From assembly GCA_910578815.1 (NCBI GenBank), contig CAJTSE010000003.1:219645-283644 (forward strand): DNA of 64,000 bases, given 5' to 3'. Source of the DNA: an uncultured Acetatifactor sp. Its GTDB lineage: Bacteria > Bacillota > Clostridia > Lachnospirales > Lachnospiraceae. How positions within the stretch are numbered: the stretch's first letter is position 1; each line of letters begins with the position of its first letter. Shown here piece after piece: positions 17,086 to 26,503 of this stretch. The position numbers and the translations under genes are program-made. The notes under the pieces were generated by a model. The model made no database searches. It had not been told where the DNA came from and saw nothing but the letters and a program-made list of their open reading frames with translations.

Positions 17086-18354
17086 ATGAATTACAAGCTG
17101 ATCGCAATTATTGTTGTCACTTTGACTTTTTTCTTTCAGACCTTTATTAAATGGCTGGAGATGAAGTCGGCGGACAGGGAGATTCCGGAAAATGTAAGAG
17201 ATGTTTATGACGGGCCGGCTTACCGGAAATGGCTGCAATATTATAAGGAAACAACCAGGCTTGACTTTGTACGGCATTTGCTTTCCTATTTAGTGGTGTA
17301 TCTGATCATAGGTCTTGACGCGTATGCCTGGCTTGTATACGGAGTGTCTCCGAAAGGGGATTACCTTGCGGCACTGACTGTTATGGCGGCAGATCTTTTG
17401 GCAGGTCTGCTTGTTTCCGTTCCCTGTGATTACGTAGGCACGATGGTGGTGGAGCAGAAGTACGGCTTTAACAAAATGACTAAAAAGACTTTTATCCTGG
17501 ACCGGATGAAAAGTACACTGATTGAGCTGGTGCTGATGGGCGGACTCTGCTGTCTGTTCATTTGGCTTCATAAGACGTTGGGAAACTGGCTGATCCCTGT
17601 ATTTACCTGCATTGTTTTTGCACTGCTGCTGTTGATCGTGTTCCTTTATCCGGTGTTATCCAAGGCATTTAACAAGTTTGAGCCTTTGCCGGAGGGGGAG
17701 CTTAGAGAACGGTTGTGCAGGCTGTTAAGCGAAAACGGCTGCACGGTGGGTGAGATTAAGGTAATGGACGGTTCAAAGCGCTCCACCAAGGCGAACGCTT
17801 ATTTCAGCGGTGCAGGCAGGACAAAAACTATTGTCCTTTATGATACGCTATTGGAGCAGATGACGCCGGATGAGATTGTGGCGGTTTTTGCGCATGAGAT
17901 GGGCCACAATAAAAACAGAGATAACCTGAAGGTGCAGGGCATGAGTCTGGTCAACCTGGTGGTTATGGTGCTGCTGGCCTGGGTGCTGGTTTCCGTCCCT
18001 GAAATCTATTCCTCTTTTGGCTTTGACAGGATAAACTATGGGTTTGCATTTTATCTTTTGGGAACGGTATGCCTGTCATTCCTGACGCCTTTTCTGGGAT
18101 TGCCAGCTGCAGGTTTATCCCGTCGTTTTGAATACAGGGCGGATCTCTTTGCAAAGGAACAGGGCTTCGGTGATGCTTTGGTATCGGCCCTTAAGGCTGT
18201 GGCACGAAATTCTTTTATCTGTCTATCACCTCATCCGCTGATTGTGAAACTTACATATGGTCATCCCACGGTGAGCCAGCGTATTGCAGCGTTGGAAGCA
18301 GGCGGCGGAATGAAGAGGGAAAACGTGGCGGATAAAGCAGCCGAAAGTTTTTGA
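17086..18354 (+). CDS. M48 family metallopeptidase (Ste24-like)
   Basis: A membrane zinc protease of 422 residues resembling CAAX prenyl protease 1 (Ste24). It has an N-terminal membrane helix, a conserved region with PCDYVGTMVVEQKYGFN, further hydrophobic segments, the catalytic HExxH in AVFAHEMGHNKN (about residue 270), a late glutamate in RRFEYRADLFA and a C-terminal HPLIVKLTYGHPT-type segment. AAAAGGAG precedes the start. In bacteria its role is membrane protein quality control or peptide processing. It ends the DUF1385-to-M48 cluster and is followed by a long non-coding stretch. Confidence 0.93.
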   Translation: MNYKLIAIIVVTLTFFFQTFIKWLEMKSADREIPENVRDVYDGPAYRKWLQYYKETTRLDFVRHLLSYLVVYLIIGLDAYAWLVYGVSPKGDYLAALTVMAADLLAGLLVSVPCDYVGTMVVEQKYGFNKMTKKTFILDRMKSTLIELVLMGGLCCLFIWLHKTLGNWLIPVFTCIVFALLLLIVFLYPVLSKAFNKFEPLPEGELRERLCRLLSENGCTVGEIKVMDGSKRSTKANAYFSGAGRTKTIVLYDTLLEQMTPDEIVAVFAHEMGHNKNRDNLKVQGMSLVNLVVMVLLAWVLVSVPEIYSSFGFDRINYGFAFYLLGTVCLSFLTPFLGLPAAGLSRRFEYRADLFAKEQGFGDALVSALKAVARNSFICLSPHPLIVKLTYGHPTVSQRIAALEAGGGMKRENVADKAAESF

Positions 18355-18388
18355 TTTAAGGAAATCTAGGTCATTCTTCGAAGAATCG

Positions 18389-18475
18389 TATAAAAGAAGA
18401 ATCGTAAAAAAGAAGAAATATAAAAAAAGATGTATAAAAGAAGATATATAAAAGAAGATATATAAAAGAAGAACA
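18389..18475 (+). repeat. degenerate 14-base tandem repeats
   Basis: About six copies of a purine-rich unit close to TATAAAAGAAGATA are arrayed head to tail, two of them identical. It is A-rich on the plus strand and non-coding. Confidence 0.7.
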
Positions 18476-18478
18476 TGA

Positions 18479-18516
18479 GAAAGGGCGTATCCATCATTCG
18501 ATTGATACGCCCTTTC
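18479..18516. terminator. long hairpin downstream of the M48 gene
   Basis: GAAAGGGCGTATC and GATACGCCCTTTC pair over 13 bases, extended by three more pairs after one mismatch, with an ATTCG-type loop. On the minus strand it is followed by a T-rich tract (the tandem repeats); on the plus strand no T-run follows. It is probably a barrier or terminator. Confidence 0.5.
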
Positions 18517-18915
18517 AAACCGTCTGATCCAATGGACCTTACCTCCTTTTTGTGTCGGTTTTGCAGTGTTTTCCTTTCCTTTTACAACTCGTTTTGCGGT
18601 TCCTTTTCTTCTTCCATTTTCATCCCCGTGCATTTCCACTTATTTTGTACCGAGTACTGTAACGTCCTGATCGTTGTCAGAGAATTCGTTACCTTGATTG
18701 TGTACTTGCACATTTGTTTTTAATAGCTTTTTCTTTATTTATGGCTCTTTCTTTATTCAGTTGTATGGAAGAATTTTTGTGTTTGATCTCTTCTGTTGAG
18801 ATTAGTATATGTCACATCCTTCAATTTGTCAATATATTTTTGTTAAAAAATTTAAATAAATAAAAAATAATAAATATAAAACAGAATTATCAGACATAAC
18901 AAGCGACATAAGAAG
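18517..18915. other. non-coding AT-rich stretch
   Basis: I see no supportable gene here. The one frame of about 82 codons on the plus strand begins inside the preceding hairpin, has no Shine-Dalgarno and no recognisable composition. Confidence 0.5.
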
Positions 18916-18983
18916 ACGGTGCCGGACGCGCCTCAAGCGAAAGCGTGTCTGTTACGCTTATGCCGCTGACGGCGGCTCACCGT
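18916..18983 (+). other. three-branched palindromic segment
   Basis: ACGGTG (18916-18921) pairs with CACCGT (18978-18983). Within it, AAGCGT-ACGCTT and GCCG-CGGC can form two inner hairpins. It ends one base before the -35 hexamer of the next gene, so it lies upstream of the transcript and may be a DNA element rather than an RNA leader. Confidence 0.4.
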
Positions 18984-18984
18984 A

Positions 18985-19014
18985 TTGACAAACCAAATGA
19001 GATTTTGGTATTAT
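18985..19014 (+). promoter_or_regulatory. promoter of the GGDEF-EAL gene
   Basis: A perfect TTGACA (18985-18990) and TATTAT (19009-19014) are spaced by 18 bases, about 64 bases before the start codon. Confidence 0.65.
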
Positions 19015-19077
19015 GTGCATGGTTTCCTTAATAATGCCGGAAGCCTATAAAATAGGGGAAATTACAGGGGATAAATT

Positions 19078-21363
19078 ATGAGATACGTATATACGACGCT
19101 TTTGTTGATCTTTGCAGCTGCAATCTTCATCTGCAGCTGCATCATCGGCAGACGGGATAAAAGACCGTTGACAAGAGCCATACGGTACATAATGATTGCG
19201 GCGCCCAGTACAATGGCAGCATATGCAGGGGCATTGCTTGCGCCGGAACGGCTGGCGGCAGAGTTTATGTATGCGGTATATTATGTGGTTTCGGATGTAC
19301 TGCTGATCTGCATGTTATTTTATGCCTTGAAGTACACCGGTGTCTATGAGATGCGGAGAGTACAGAAGATGGTTCTCTATTTGATTGCAGGGGTGGACGG
19401 TGTGCTGATGTTGATGAATGTCTTTACCGACCGGATATTCATTTTTCGCTGCGGCTTGATAGAGGATGCTGGTACTTTCTTTTACGGTATTGCTGAGCGG
19501 GGAGGACTTTATAATTTCCACAGGCTCATCATTTATGGGATGGTGGCGCTGATTGTGCTTCCGCTGGTGGTGAAGATAGCCCAGTCTCCACTGATGTATC
19601 GGAAAAAATTTTGGCTTACCCTGTTGAGCCTGCTGGTCATTATTGCCGCAAATATAGCTTACCTTGTGATGGGATTGGAGATAGACTTTTCAGTGCTTTC
19701 CTACGGAATCATGGCGGTGGCGATTTACTATTTTAATGTAATATACGTTCCGCAGGGCCTGGTTGAGGGATTGTTGTCTTCCAGCATCAAAAACATGGAC
19801 GACAGTGTGGTGTGCTTTGACATCGAAGGAAACTGTGTTTATGCCAATTCGGTAGCATACGGATTTTTTAAGGCTGAGAGTGCAGAGCCCTTTGAAGAAT
19901 ATTACAAGGAATGGATGAACGGAAGAAAGCTTTCCCAGGTGGAGGATTCGGAGTGGAAAGAGACCAGGGAGGTAAACTCTGCGAAGCGATATTATGATGT
20001 GAATTTTAAACGGCTCTGCGACAGGGATGAAAGTTTTGTAGGCTGCTTTTTCAAGATGCACGATGAGACGGTGGAGGTGGAGAAGTTGGCAGCAGAACGC
20101 TTCCGAGCTACCCATGACCGCCTTACGGGAATTTATAACAGAGAGCATTTTTATGATGTCGTTACGGAGACAGTGAGGAAGGCAGAGCCGGGCACCTATT
20201 GCATGGTCTGCTCCGACATAAAGAATTTTAAGCTGGTAAATGATATTTTCGGAATCAATGTGGGCGACGAGGTGCTGCTGAACATAGCGGATACCCTGAA
20301 GCGGCTTGCAGGTACAGGCTCGGTTTACGGCAGGTTGTCGGGGGATCGGTTTGCCATCTGCATGCCCAGAGAGCGTTTTCATCCGGAGATTTTTGCCGAT
20401 GAGATCAGGCGGATCGGGGAAAAGAGTGGTACCTCAACTTATCGGATCTGTCTGCATGTAGGCGTTTATGATATTGTGGATCGGGATATAGCGGTCTCCG
20501 TTATGTGTGACCGGGCCTATATGGCCATCAAGACCATCAAATCAAGTCTCACCGATGTAATAGCACATTACGATGACGGAATCAGAGAGAGCAGCGTGAG
20601 CGAACAGAAGGTGACGGGAGAGTTTGGAACGGCTCTTGAGGGCGGTCAGTTTTGTTTCTATATTCAGCCCCAGGTCTCCGTCAGAGGGAAGGTTTTGGGC
20701 GGTGAGGCGCTGGTGCGCTGGATTCATCCGGAGCGGGGGATGGTTCCGCCCGGTGAATTTATCGGGATTTTGGAGAATACCGGGCTGATCTGCAGGCTTG
20801 ATATGTATATATGGGAACAGGCCTGTCGGAAGCTGCGGGAGTGGAAGGACAGAGAACTTACAAATTACCATATTTCCGTAAATATTTCTCCCAAGGATTT
20901 TTATTTTGCAGATATATACAAGGTATTTACGGGGCTTGTGGAAAAATATGAAATCAGTCCGCGCAACCTGCGGCTTGAGATCACGGAAAGCGCCATTATG
21001 AGCGATTTTGACAAACAACTGGTGCTGATCCAGCGTTTGCAGGAATACGGCTTTTATGTGGAGATGGATGATTTTGGGAGCGGATATTCCTCCCTTAACA
21101 TGCTTAAGGATATGCCGGTAAACACGTTAAAGGTAGATATGGGCTTTTTAAGGCAGACGAACCATCAGGAGCGCAGCAGGACGATTCTTAAAATGATTAT
21201 TGCCCTGTCCAGACAGCTTGGCATGGAAGTGATCACGGAGGGAGTGGAAACCAAAGAGCAGGTGGATTTTCTGACAGATATAGGCTGTGATATTTTCCAG
21301 GGCTATTATTTTGCGAAGCCAATGCCGGTGGAGGATTTTGAAAAAAAGTATTTTGGCAGCTGA
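19078..21363 (+). CDS. membrane GGDEF-EAL protein, likely c-di-GMP phosphodiesterase
   Basis: A protein of 761 residues with about seven N-terminal membrane helices (1-225, like the 7TM sensor found in histidine kinases), a PAS-like region (about 235-340), a GGDEF domain (about 345-500) and an EAL domain (about 515-760). The GGDEF signature is degenerate (LSGDRFAI), so cyclase activity is doubtful. The EAL domain keeps EALVRW, LRLEITES, MDDFGSGYSS, KVDMGF and EGVET, the residues of an active phosphodiesterase. It would lower c-di-GMP in response to an unknown membrane signal. It is monocistronic with its own promoter. Confidence 0.93.
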   Translation: MRYVYTTLLLIFAAAIFICSCIIGRRDKRPLTRAIRYIMIAAPSTMAAYAGALLAPERLAAEFMYAVYYVVSDVLLICMLFYALKYTGVYEMRRVQKMVLYLIAGVDGVLMLMNVFTDRIFIFRCGLIEDAGTFFYGIAERGGLYNFHRLIIYGMVALIVLPLVVKIAQSPLMYRKKFWLTLLSLLVIIAANIAYLVMGLEIDFSVLSYGIMAVAIYYFNVIYVPQGLVEGLLSSSIKNMDDSVVCFDIEGNCVYANSVAYGFFKAESAEPFEEYYKEWMNGRKLSQVEDSEWKETREVNSAKRYYDVNFKRLCDRDESFVGCFFKMHDETVEVEKLAAERFRATHDRLTGIYNREHFYDVVTETVRKAEPGTYCMVCSDIKNFKLVNDIFGINVGDEVLLNIADTLKRLAGTGSVYGRLSGDRFAICMPRERFHPEIFADEIRRIGEKSGTSTYRICLHVGVYDIVDRDIAVSVMCDRAYMAIKTIKSSLTDVIAHYDDGIRESSVSEQKVTGEFGTALEGGQFCFYIQPQVSVRGKVLGGEALVRWIHPERGMVPPGEFIGILENTGLICRLDMYIWEQACRKLREWKDRELTNYHISVNISPKDFYFADIYKVFTGLVEKYEISPRNLRLEITESAIMSDFDKQLVLIQRLQEYGFYVEMDDFGSGYSSLNMLKDMPVNTLKVDMGFLRQTNHQERSRTILKMIIALSRQLGMEVITEGVETKEQVDFLTDIGCDIFQGYYFAKPMPVEDFEKKYFGS

Positions 21364-21591
21364 AAATTGTCAAAAACTGTTGATTTTTGTCGATGATCGT
21401 GATAATATCATGTTGTACTAATTGATTATTCGAGTTCTGTTTAAGGTCCGTTGTTCTGCCTGTTTTTCGTTAGCTGTTTCTTTATTTTCTGTTTTCTTAT
21501 GAAGGGCGTGTTCTGAAGCTGTGAAGCCTGCAGTGCCAGTGGTTCTTTATCTTTATGTCTTTATGCAGTAAAACAGTTCAATGAGACCGGT

Positions 21592-21630
21592 ATACTTGAG
21601 GGGCGTATGAAAATGCGCCCCTGTAAGTAT
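21592..21630 (+). other. strong hairpin with GAAA loop upstream of recJ
   Basis: ATACTT pairs with AAGTAT, and AGGGGCGTAT pairs with ATGCGCCCCT, closed by a GAAA tetraloop. It lies 70 bases ahead of recJ, with no T-run after it, so it is more likely a leader or mRNA-end structure than a classical terminator. In the rest of 21364-21700 I see no gene. Confidence 0.5.
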
Positions 21631-21700
21631 GAAAGGCGAAAAGATTTCTAAGGTCAAAATACATGACTGTAAGATTACCGCAGGATGATGGGAGAGGCAG

Positions 21701-23515
21701 ATGGAAAAATGGTTTGTGGCGGCAAAAAAGGCGGACTTTAATAAATGGGCGGCGGAGTTTGGAATCAGCCCCGTGCTGGCAAGAATCCTGCGTAACCGAG
21801 ATTTGACAGAAGAAACGGAGGTGAAGAAGTTTCTTTACGGGGGTCTGGAAAACTGTTATTCTCCATGGCTTATGAAGGATATGGAGAAAGCGGCAGATCT
21901 TATAACGGAAGCGGTCAGGCAGGGGATGTTTATACGGGTCATCGGCGATTATGATGTGGACGGCATCTGCTCTGCTTATATATTGACAAAGGGCTTTCGG
22001 ATGATTGGTGCAAGGGTAGATGCAGTGATTCCGCATCGAATTCATGATGGTTATGGTTTAAACGATGAGCTGATTGAAGAAGCCAGGCGGGACGGGGTGG
22101 AGATGATCGTTACCTGTGACAACGGTATTGCGGCTGCTGATCAGATTCGGCTGGCGGCTTCTTATGGGATCCGGGTGATTGTCACGGATCATCATGAGGT
22201 GCCTTTTCGGCTGATAACGGCTGAGGACGGAAAACTGACAAAAGAAGAACTGCTGCCGCCGGCCCTGGCCGTGATTGATCCCAAGCAAAGACAGTGCGGG
22301 TATCCCTTTTCCGGCATCTGCGGCGGCGTGGTGGCATATAAGCTGATACTGGCGCTGGCGGAGCGGACGGGAAATCCTGCCTTGGAGGGAATCTTGGAGG
22401 AAATGCTGGAGTTTGTCGCACTTTCCACGGTCTGTGACGTGATGGAATTAAGAGATGAGAATCGGATTCTGGTGAGGGAAGGGCTGAAACGTCTTCGAGA
22501 TTCCGGGAATCTGGGGCTTCGGGCACTGATAGAGGTCAATCAGCTGGAAATAAAGGACTTGAGCGTGTATCATCTTGGCTTTGTCATAGGCCCCTGCCTG
22601 AATGCCACAGGCCGGCTGGATACGGCCAGACGGGCATTGGAGCTTTTGCAGAGCGAGACGAAGGCAGAGGCCTTTAGGCTGGCCAGAGAGTTAAAGGAGA
22701 TGAACGACAGCCGCAAGGCGCTGACTCTGCAGGGGGTGGCGGAGGCAGAAAGCCGTATTGAGGCAAACCATATGGAAAAGGATAAGGTGATGGTGATCTT
22801 TTTGCCCTCGGTCCATGAGAGTCTGGCGGGAATCGTTGCTGGGAGAATACGGGAAAAGTACAATCATCCGGTCTTTATCCTGACCTTGGGGGAAGGGGGT
22901 ATCAAGGGCTCCGGCCGTTCCATTGAGGGGTATCATATGTATGATGCCATGTCGGAGGTAAAGTGTTTTTTTACAAAGTTCGGCGGTCATGCCATGGCGG
23001 CGGGACTTTCCATGGCAGTGCCGTCCATGGCCGGAGGTGCCGGCGCGGAAGAAGAAATGATAGCGGCTTTTCGCAGAGAGATCAACGAACGCTGCCGCCT
23101 GACGGAAGAAGACTTTACTGCCAGGGTACATATTGATGTACCCATGCCGCTGGACTATGCTTCTGAAAAACTGGCAGAAGAGCTGAATCTGCTGGAACCC
23201 TTCGGCGTCGGCAATCCTCGTCCGCTGTTTGCCGAAAAGGATCTGATTTTTCTTGCAGGCTATCGGATGGGGGCGAAAAAAAACTATGCCAGATATACCG
23301 TGCAGACACCGTCGGGAAGCAGAAAGCAGCTGGTTTACTTTGGAGACCTTGAAAGGTTCGGAAGCTTTTTAAATGAAAAATACGGTGCGGGAAGTGAGGA
23401 AGCCTTGTACGGAGGGCGCGCCCGGCTGAAAATTTCCGTGGTCTATCAGCTGGGGAAAAACACTTACAAGGGTAAACAAGAATTACAATATATTATGCAG
23501 CATTTTGATTGCTGA
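21701..23515 (+). CDS. recJ: single-stranded-DNA-specific exonuclease RecJ
   Basis: RecJ, 604 residues, a 5'-3' single-strand DNA exonuclease in recombination and mismatch repair. The DHH domain has the metal motifs GDYDVDGICSAY, VTCDNG and VTDHHEVP. The DHHA1 domain follows with GIVAGRIREKY and GSGRS, and a C-terminal OB-like region has LEPFGVGNPRP. GGGAGAGG precedes ATG 21701. It converges with rqcH at a bidirectional terminator. Confidence 0.96.
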   Translation: MEKWFVAAKKADFNKWAAEFGISPVLARILRNRDLTEETEVKKFLYGGLENCYSPWLMKDMEKAADLITEAVRQGMFIRVIGDYDVDGICSAYILTKGFRMIGARVDAVIPHRIHDGYGLNDELIEEARRDGVEMIVTCDNGIAAADQIRLAASYGIRVIVTDHHEVPFRLITAEDGKLTKEELLPPALAVIDPKQRQCGYPFSGICGGVVAYKLILALAERTGNPALEGILEEMLEFVALSTVCDVMELRDENRILVREGLKRLRDSGNLGLRALIEVNQLEIKDLSVYHLGFVIGPCLNATGRLDTARRALELLQSETKAEAFRLARELKEMNDSRKALTLQGVAEAESRIEANHMEKDKVMVIFLPSVHESLAGIVAGRIREKYNHPVFILTLGEGGIKGSGRSIEGYHMYDAMSEVKCFFTKFGGHAMAAGLSMAVPSMAGGAGAEEEMIAAFRREINERCRLTEEDFTARVHIDVPMPLDYASEKLAEELNLLEPFGVGNPRPLFAEKDLIFLAGYRMGAKKNYARYTVQTPSGSRKQLVYFGDLERFGSFLNEKYGAGSEEALYGGRARLKISVVYQLGKNTYKGKQELQYIMQHFDC

Positions 23516-23522
23516 CAGAATG

Positions 23523-23565
23523 AAAAGCATGTCTATTGACCGAAAAGGTCAAGAGCCATGCTTTT
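23523..23565. terminator. bidirectional terminator between recJ and rqcH
   Basis: AAAAGCATG and CATGCTTTT form the outer stem, and TTGACC/GGTCAA the inner stem with a GAAAA loop. It lies between the two convergent stops. Confidence 0.75.
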
Positions 23566-23603
23566 GTGTATTGATTTGGATTCCGAAAGCCTAATAGAGA
23601 AGC

Positions 23604-25394
23604 CTAATCCGGTAAAAGCTGAATCCCGGAGATGTCGCTGTCAATGCTCATGGAAAAGTTGGTATAGTAGACCACGAAGCCGGGCTTTGCGCCCGCCGGC
23701 TTTTTCACATGCTTTTTCTGGATATAGTCAATCTCTACTTTTTCCTGATCACGCCCTTTTGAGTAATAGGCGGCCAGGCGGGCCGCTTCCTCGAAGGTGC
23801 GGTCCGGCAGTTCGTCGGCGCTGCCAAGGCGCACAATCACATGGGAGCCGGGTATTTTTTTTGCATGGAACCACCAGTCATTGCCGGTGGCCGCCTTAAA
23901 GGTAAGCTCATCATTCTGATAATTATTTTTTCCCACATACATATGAAAACCGTCACTGCTGATGTAGTGAAGGGGCTTGTTTACGGTTTTCTGTTTCCCG
24001 GTGCCGCCTTTCCGGCGGATGTAGCCGCTCTCCGTAAGTTCTTCCTTGATCTGGACAAGGTCGCTCTCGTAAAGGGCAATGTCCAGGGAGTTGGAGACAG
24101 ACTCCAGGTGGTCGATCTCTGCCTTGACCTCTTTGGTCAACTGCGAGAGAGCTTCATAGGTCCGCTTCAGCTTATTGTATTTTTCAAAATATTTTACAGC
24201 ATTTTCCGTGGCGCTGAGGGTGGGATCCAGAGGAATGGTTACTTCCTCGTTGGTATAGTAATTTAAAGCCGTCAGCGACTGATCGCCGGGTCTGGCGTGA
24301 TAGCCGTAGGTATTTAAAAGTTCGCCGTAGATGCGGAAGGTATCCCGTTTTTCGGTATCCTGAATCTGGCGCAGCTGTAGATCATATTTTTTGATATTGC
24401 GTTCCAGAGCCGTCTGCACGATATGCCGCAGGTCCGAGGATTTCTGGCGGATGCGGGTTAGGTTGGCTTTCTCCGCATAATACGTCTCCAAAAGTGCGGA
24501 CATGGAGTCGTAGGGGACAGTATGGCTGCCGAAGCTCTGGCCCAGAGAAGAGCGAATGTCTCCCGGAGTCAGGGGATAGCCGTATATGGTCAGCGGCAGT
24601 GCACAGAATTCTGTCGGTTTGCCGTTTTGATAGGCAATGTTGGGCGCAAAGCGTTCCTCACGGACCGCGCTCACCATGCGGGATAAGGCCTGGAAAAGCG
24701 CCTGCCAGGCTGCTTCGTCCAGAGCTGCCACGGGCCTCTCGCCGTCAACTCCGGCTTCGAAACAAAGCTCCTGAGCAAGGATGGGAGAGATACCGCAAAT
24801 GCTGCCGTAAAGGGCTTTGTAGGCAGGCTGAGGTCTGGCGGAAAGGGCCTGCTTAAAGGAATCAAAATCTATGGTCAGGGCGTCCAGCTTATCCTGAGTT
24901 CCGGCTATAAAATATGGCTTTCCGGGCAGAACCTCACGAAGGGAGCTGACAGCAGCGGAGATATGCTTGATGCTGTCAATGATTACATTGTCGTCATTGC
25001 AGAAGATAATATTGCTGTGCTTGCCCATGATCTCGATAATCAGAGTTTTCCTGCGCAGATCGCCCATTTCATCCAGATGCTCGATCTCAAAGCGGACAAT
25101 GCGTTCTAAGCCCGGCTGGGAAATATCCGTGATGCGCCCGTTCTGTAAATGCTTCCGTAAGAGCATACAGAAATTGGGGGCGGTCATGGGGCTGGGCTTG
25201 TTTTTTGAAGTCAGGTAGATCAGGGGCAGGGAAGCGCTGGCGGAAAGCAGGAGCTTCCGCTGTCCCGTCGGCTGCTTGACGGTTAAAAGCAGCTCGTCTT
25301 CTTCCGGCTGGGCTATTTTGTAAAGCCGCCCGCCTGTCAACTCTCGTTTTAATTCGCTTACTACATTTGCTATGGTAACGCCGTCGAATGCCAT
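23604..25394 (-). CDS. rqcH: NFACT family protein, RqcH-like
   Basis: A cytoplasmic protein of about 596 residues. It has an NFACT-N domain at the start (FDGVTIANVVSELKREL), a central coiled-coil and helical region (about 270-440), and an NFACT-R (DUF814) domain at the end with DGFHMYVGKNNYQND and FHAKKIPGSHVIVR. RqcH binds stalled 50S subunits carrying peptidyl-tRNA and recruits tRNA-Ala to add C-terminal alanine tails; older annotations call it a fibronectin-binding protein. ATG 25394 has AAAGGAG ahead of it; a longer in-frame start is not supported. Confidence 0.93.
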   Translation of the reverse strand: MAFDGVTIANVVSELKRELTGGRLYKIAQPEEDELLLTVKQPTGQRKLLLSASASLPLIYLTSKNKPSPMTAPNFCMLLRKHLQNGRITDISQPGLERIVRFEIEHLDEMGDLRRKTLIIEIMGKHSNIIFCNDDNVIIDSIKHISAAVSSLREVLPGKPYFIAGTQDKLDALTIDFDSFKQALSARPQPAYKALYGSICGISPILAQELCFEAGVDGERPVAALDEAAWQALFQALSRMVSAVREERFAPNIAYQNGKPTEFCALPLTIYGYPLTPGDIRSSLGQSFGSHTVPYDSMSALLETYYAEKANLTRIRQKSSDLRHIVQTALERNIKKYDLQLRQIQDTEKRDTFRIYGELLNTYGYHARPGDQSLTALNYYTNEEVTIPLDPTLSATENAVKYFEKYNKLKRTYEALSQLTKEVKAEIDHLESVSNSLDIALYESDLVQIKEELTESGYIRRKGGTGKQKTVNKPLHYISSDGFHMYVGKNNYQNDELTFKAATGNDWWFHAKKIPGSHVIVRLGSADELPDRTFEEAARLAAYYSKGRDQEKVEIDYIQKKHVKKPAGAKPGFVVYYTNFSMSIDSDISGIQLLPD

Positions 25395-25594
25395 GGTTTT
25401 CTCCTTTTGCCGTCCGGCATTGGCTGCCGGGGACGTCCGCATTATTTATATAGTCTATCAAACCCGGAGTGAAAAAGCAATGTGCGATTGCGGCCTCTTG
25501 ACTCAATCCAAAACATATCTTATAATATAGCCTGTAGCATAATGAGTGCAGCGAAGTGTCTGGCAGCGGAAATACTGCCGGGATAGGAGTACTG

Positions 25595-26473
25595 ATGATT
25601 AAGAGTATGACCGGCTTCGGCAGGTGCGAGGTCGCGGGAAACAACCGAAGGTTTACGGTGGAGATCAAGGCTGTAAACCACCGATACCTGGATGTCAACA
25701 TTAAAATACCCAAAGCGTTGAACTATTTTGAATCCGCTGTTCGGAGCGAATTGAAAAGGTATATTTCCAGAGGGAAGGTGGACGTGTTCATAACCTACGA
25801 GGATCTTTCCGAGCATACCTGTAAGGTCCGCTATCATAAAGAGGTGGCGCAGGAGTATCTGCTTTATTTAAGGCAGATGGCGGAGGACTTCGGCCTGGAC
25901 AATGATATACGGGTTTCGTCCCTCTCCAAATATCCGGAGGTTTTTACCATGGAAGAAACGGGAGTGGATGAGGAAGAGCTTTGGAAGGAGCTGCAGAAGG
26001 CCGTGGAGGGTGCCGCAAAGATGTTTGTGGAGAGCCGGGTCACGGAGGGAGAGCGTTTAAAGGAAGATTTGCTGGAAAAGCTGGACGGTATGCTGGAACT
26101 GGTGGATTTTATTTCGGAGCGTTCGCCGCAGCTGGTGGCTGAATACCGCCGCAAGCTGGAAGATAAGGTAAAAGAGCTTTTGGGCGACAATACCCTGGAC
26201 GAGAGCAGGCTATTGACCGAGGTTACGATTTTTGCGGATAAGATATGTGTGGATGAAGAGATTGTAAGGCTCCGCAGCCATATTGAAACTACCAGGGAAT
26301 CCCTGCGGGAGGGAGGCTCCATTGGGCGTAAGCTGGATTTTATTGCGCAGGAGATGAATAGGGAGGCAAATACTACCCTGTCAAAGTCAAATGATTTGGA
26401 AATTTCCAACTGTGCCATAGAGCTTAAGACGGAGATCGAAAAGGTTCGCGAGCAGATTCAAAATATCGAGTAA
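25595..26473 (+). CDS. YicC/YloC family endoribonuclease
   Basis: About 292 residues, with the typical start MIKSMTGFGR, the N-terminal YicC domain (KAVNHRYLDVNIKIP) and the C-terminal DUF1732 region with KLDFIAQEMNREANT and SKSNDLEISN. Members are endoribonucleases involved in RNA decay. ATG 25595 is chosen because the conserved start lies there and GGAG precedes it. It opens the yicC-remA-gmk-rpoZ cluster, a gene order conserved in Firmicutes. Confidence 0.94.
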   Translation: MIKSMTGFGRCEVAGNNRRFTVEIKAVNHRYLDVNIKIPKALNYFESAVRSELKRYISRGKVDVFITYEDLSEHTCKVRYHKEVAQEYLLYLRQMAEDFGLDNDIRVSSLSKYPEVFTMEETGVDEEELWKELQKAVEGAAKMFVESRVTEGERLKEDLLEKLDGMLELVDFISERSPQLVAEYRRKLEDKVKELLGDNTLDESRLLTEVTIFADKICVDEEIVRLRSHIETTRESLREGGSIGRKLDFIAQEMNREANTTLSKSNDLEISNCAIELKTEIEKVREQIQNIE

Positions 26474-26503
26474 CCGCCGGCACGGGGCGAAGGAGGCGTG
26501 AGA

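Noticed and set aside
18475..18723. An 82-codon plus-strand frame
   Set aside because: Starts inside a hairpin, has no Shine-Dalgarno and an improbable composition.
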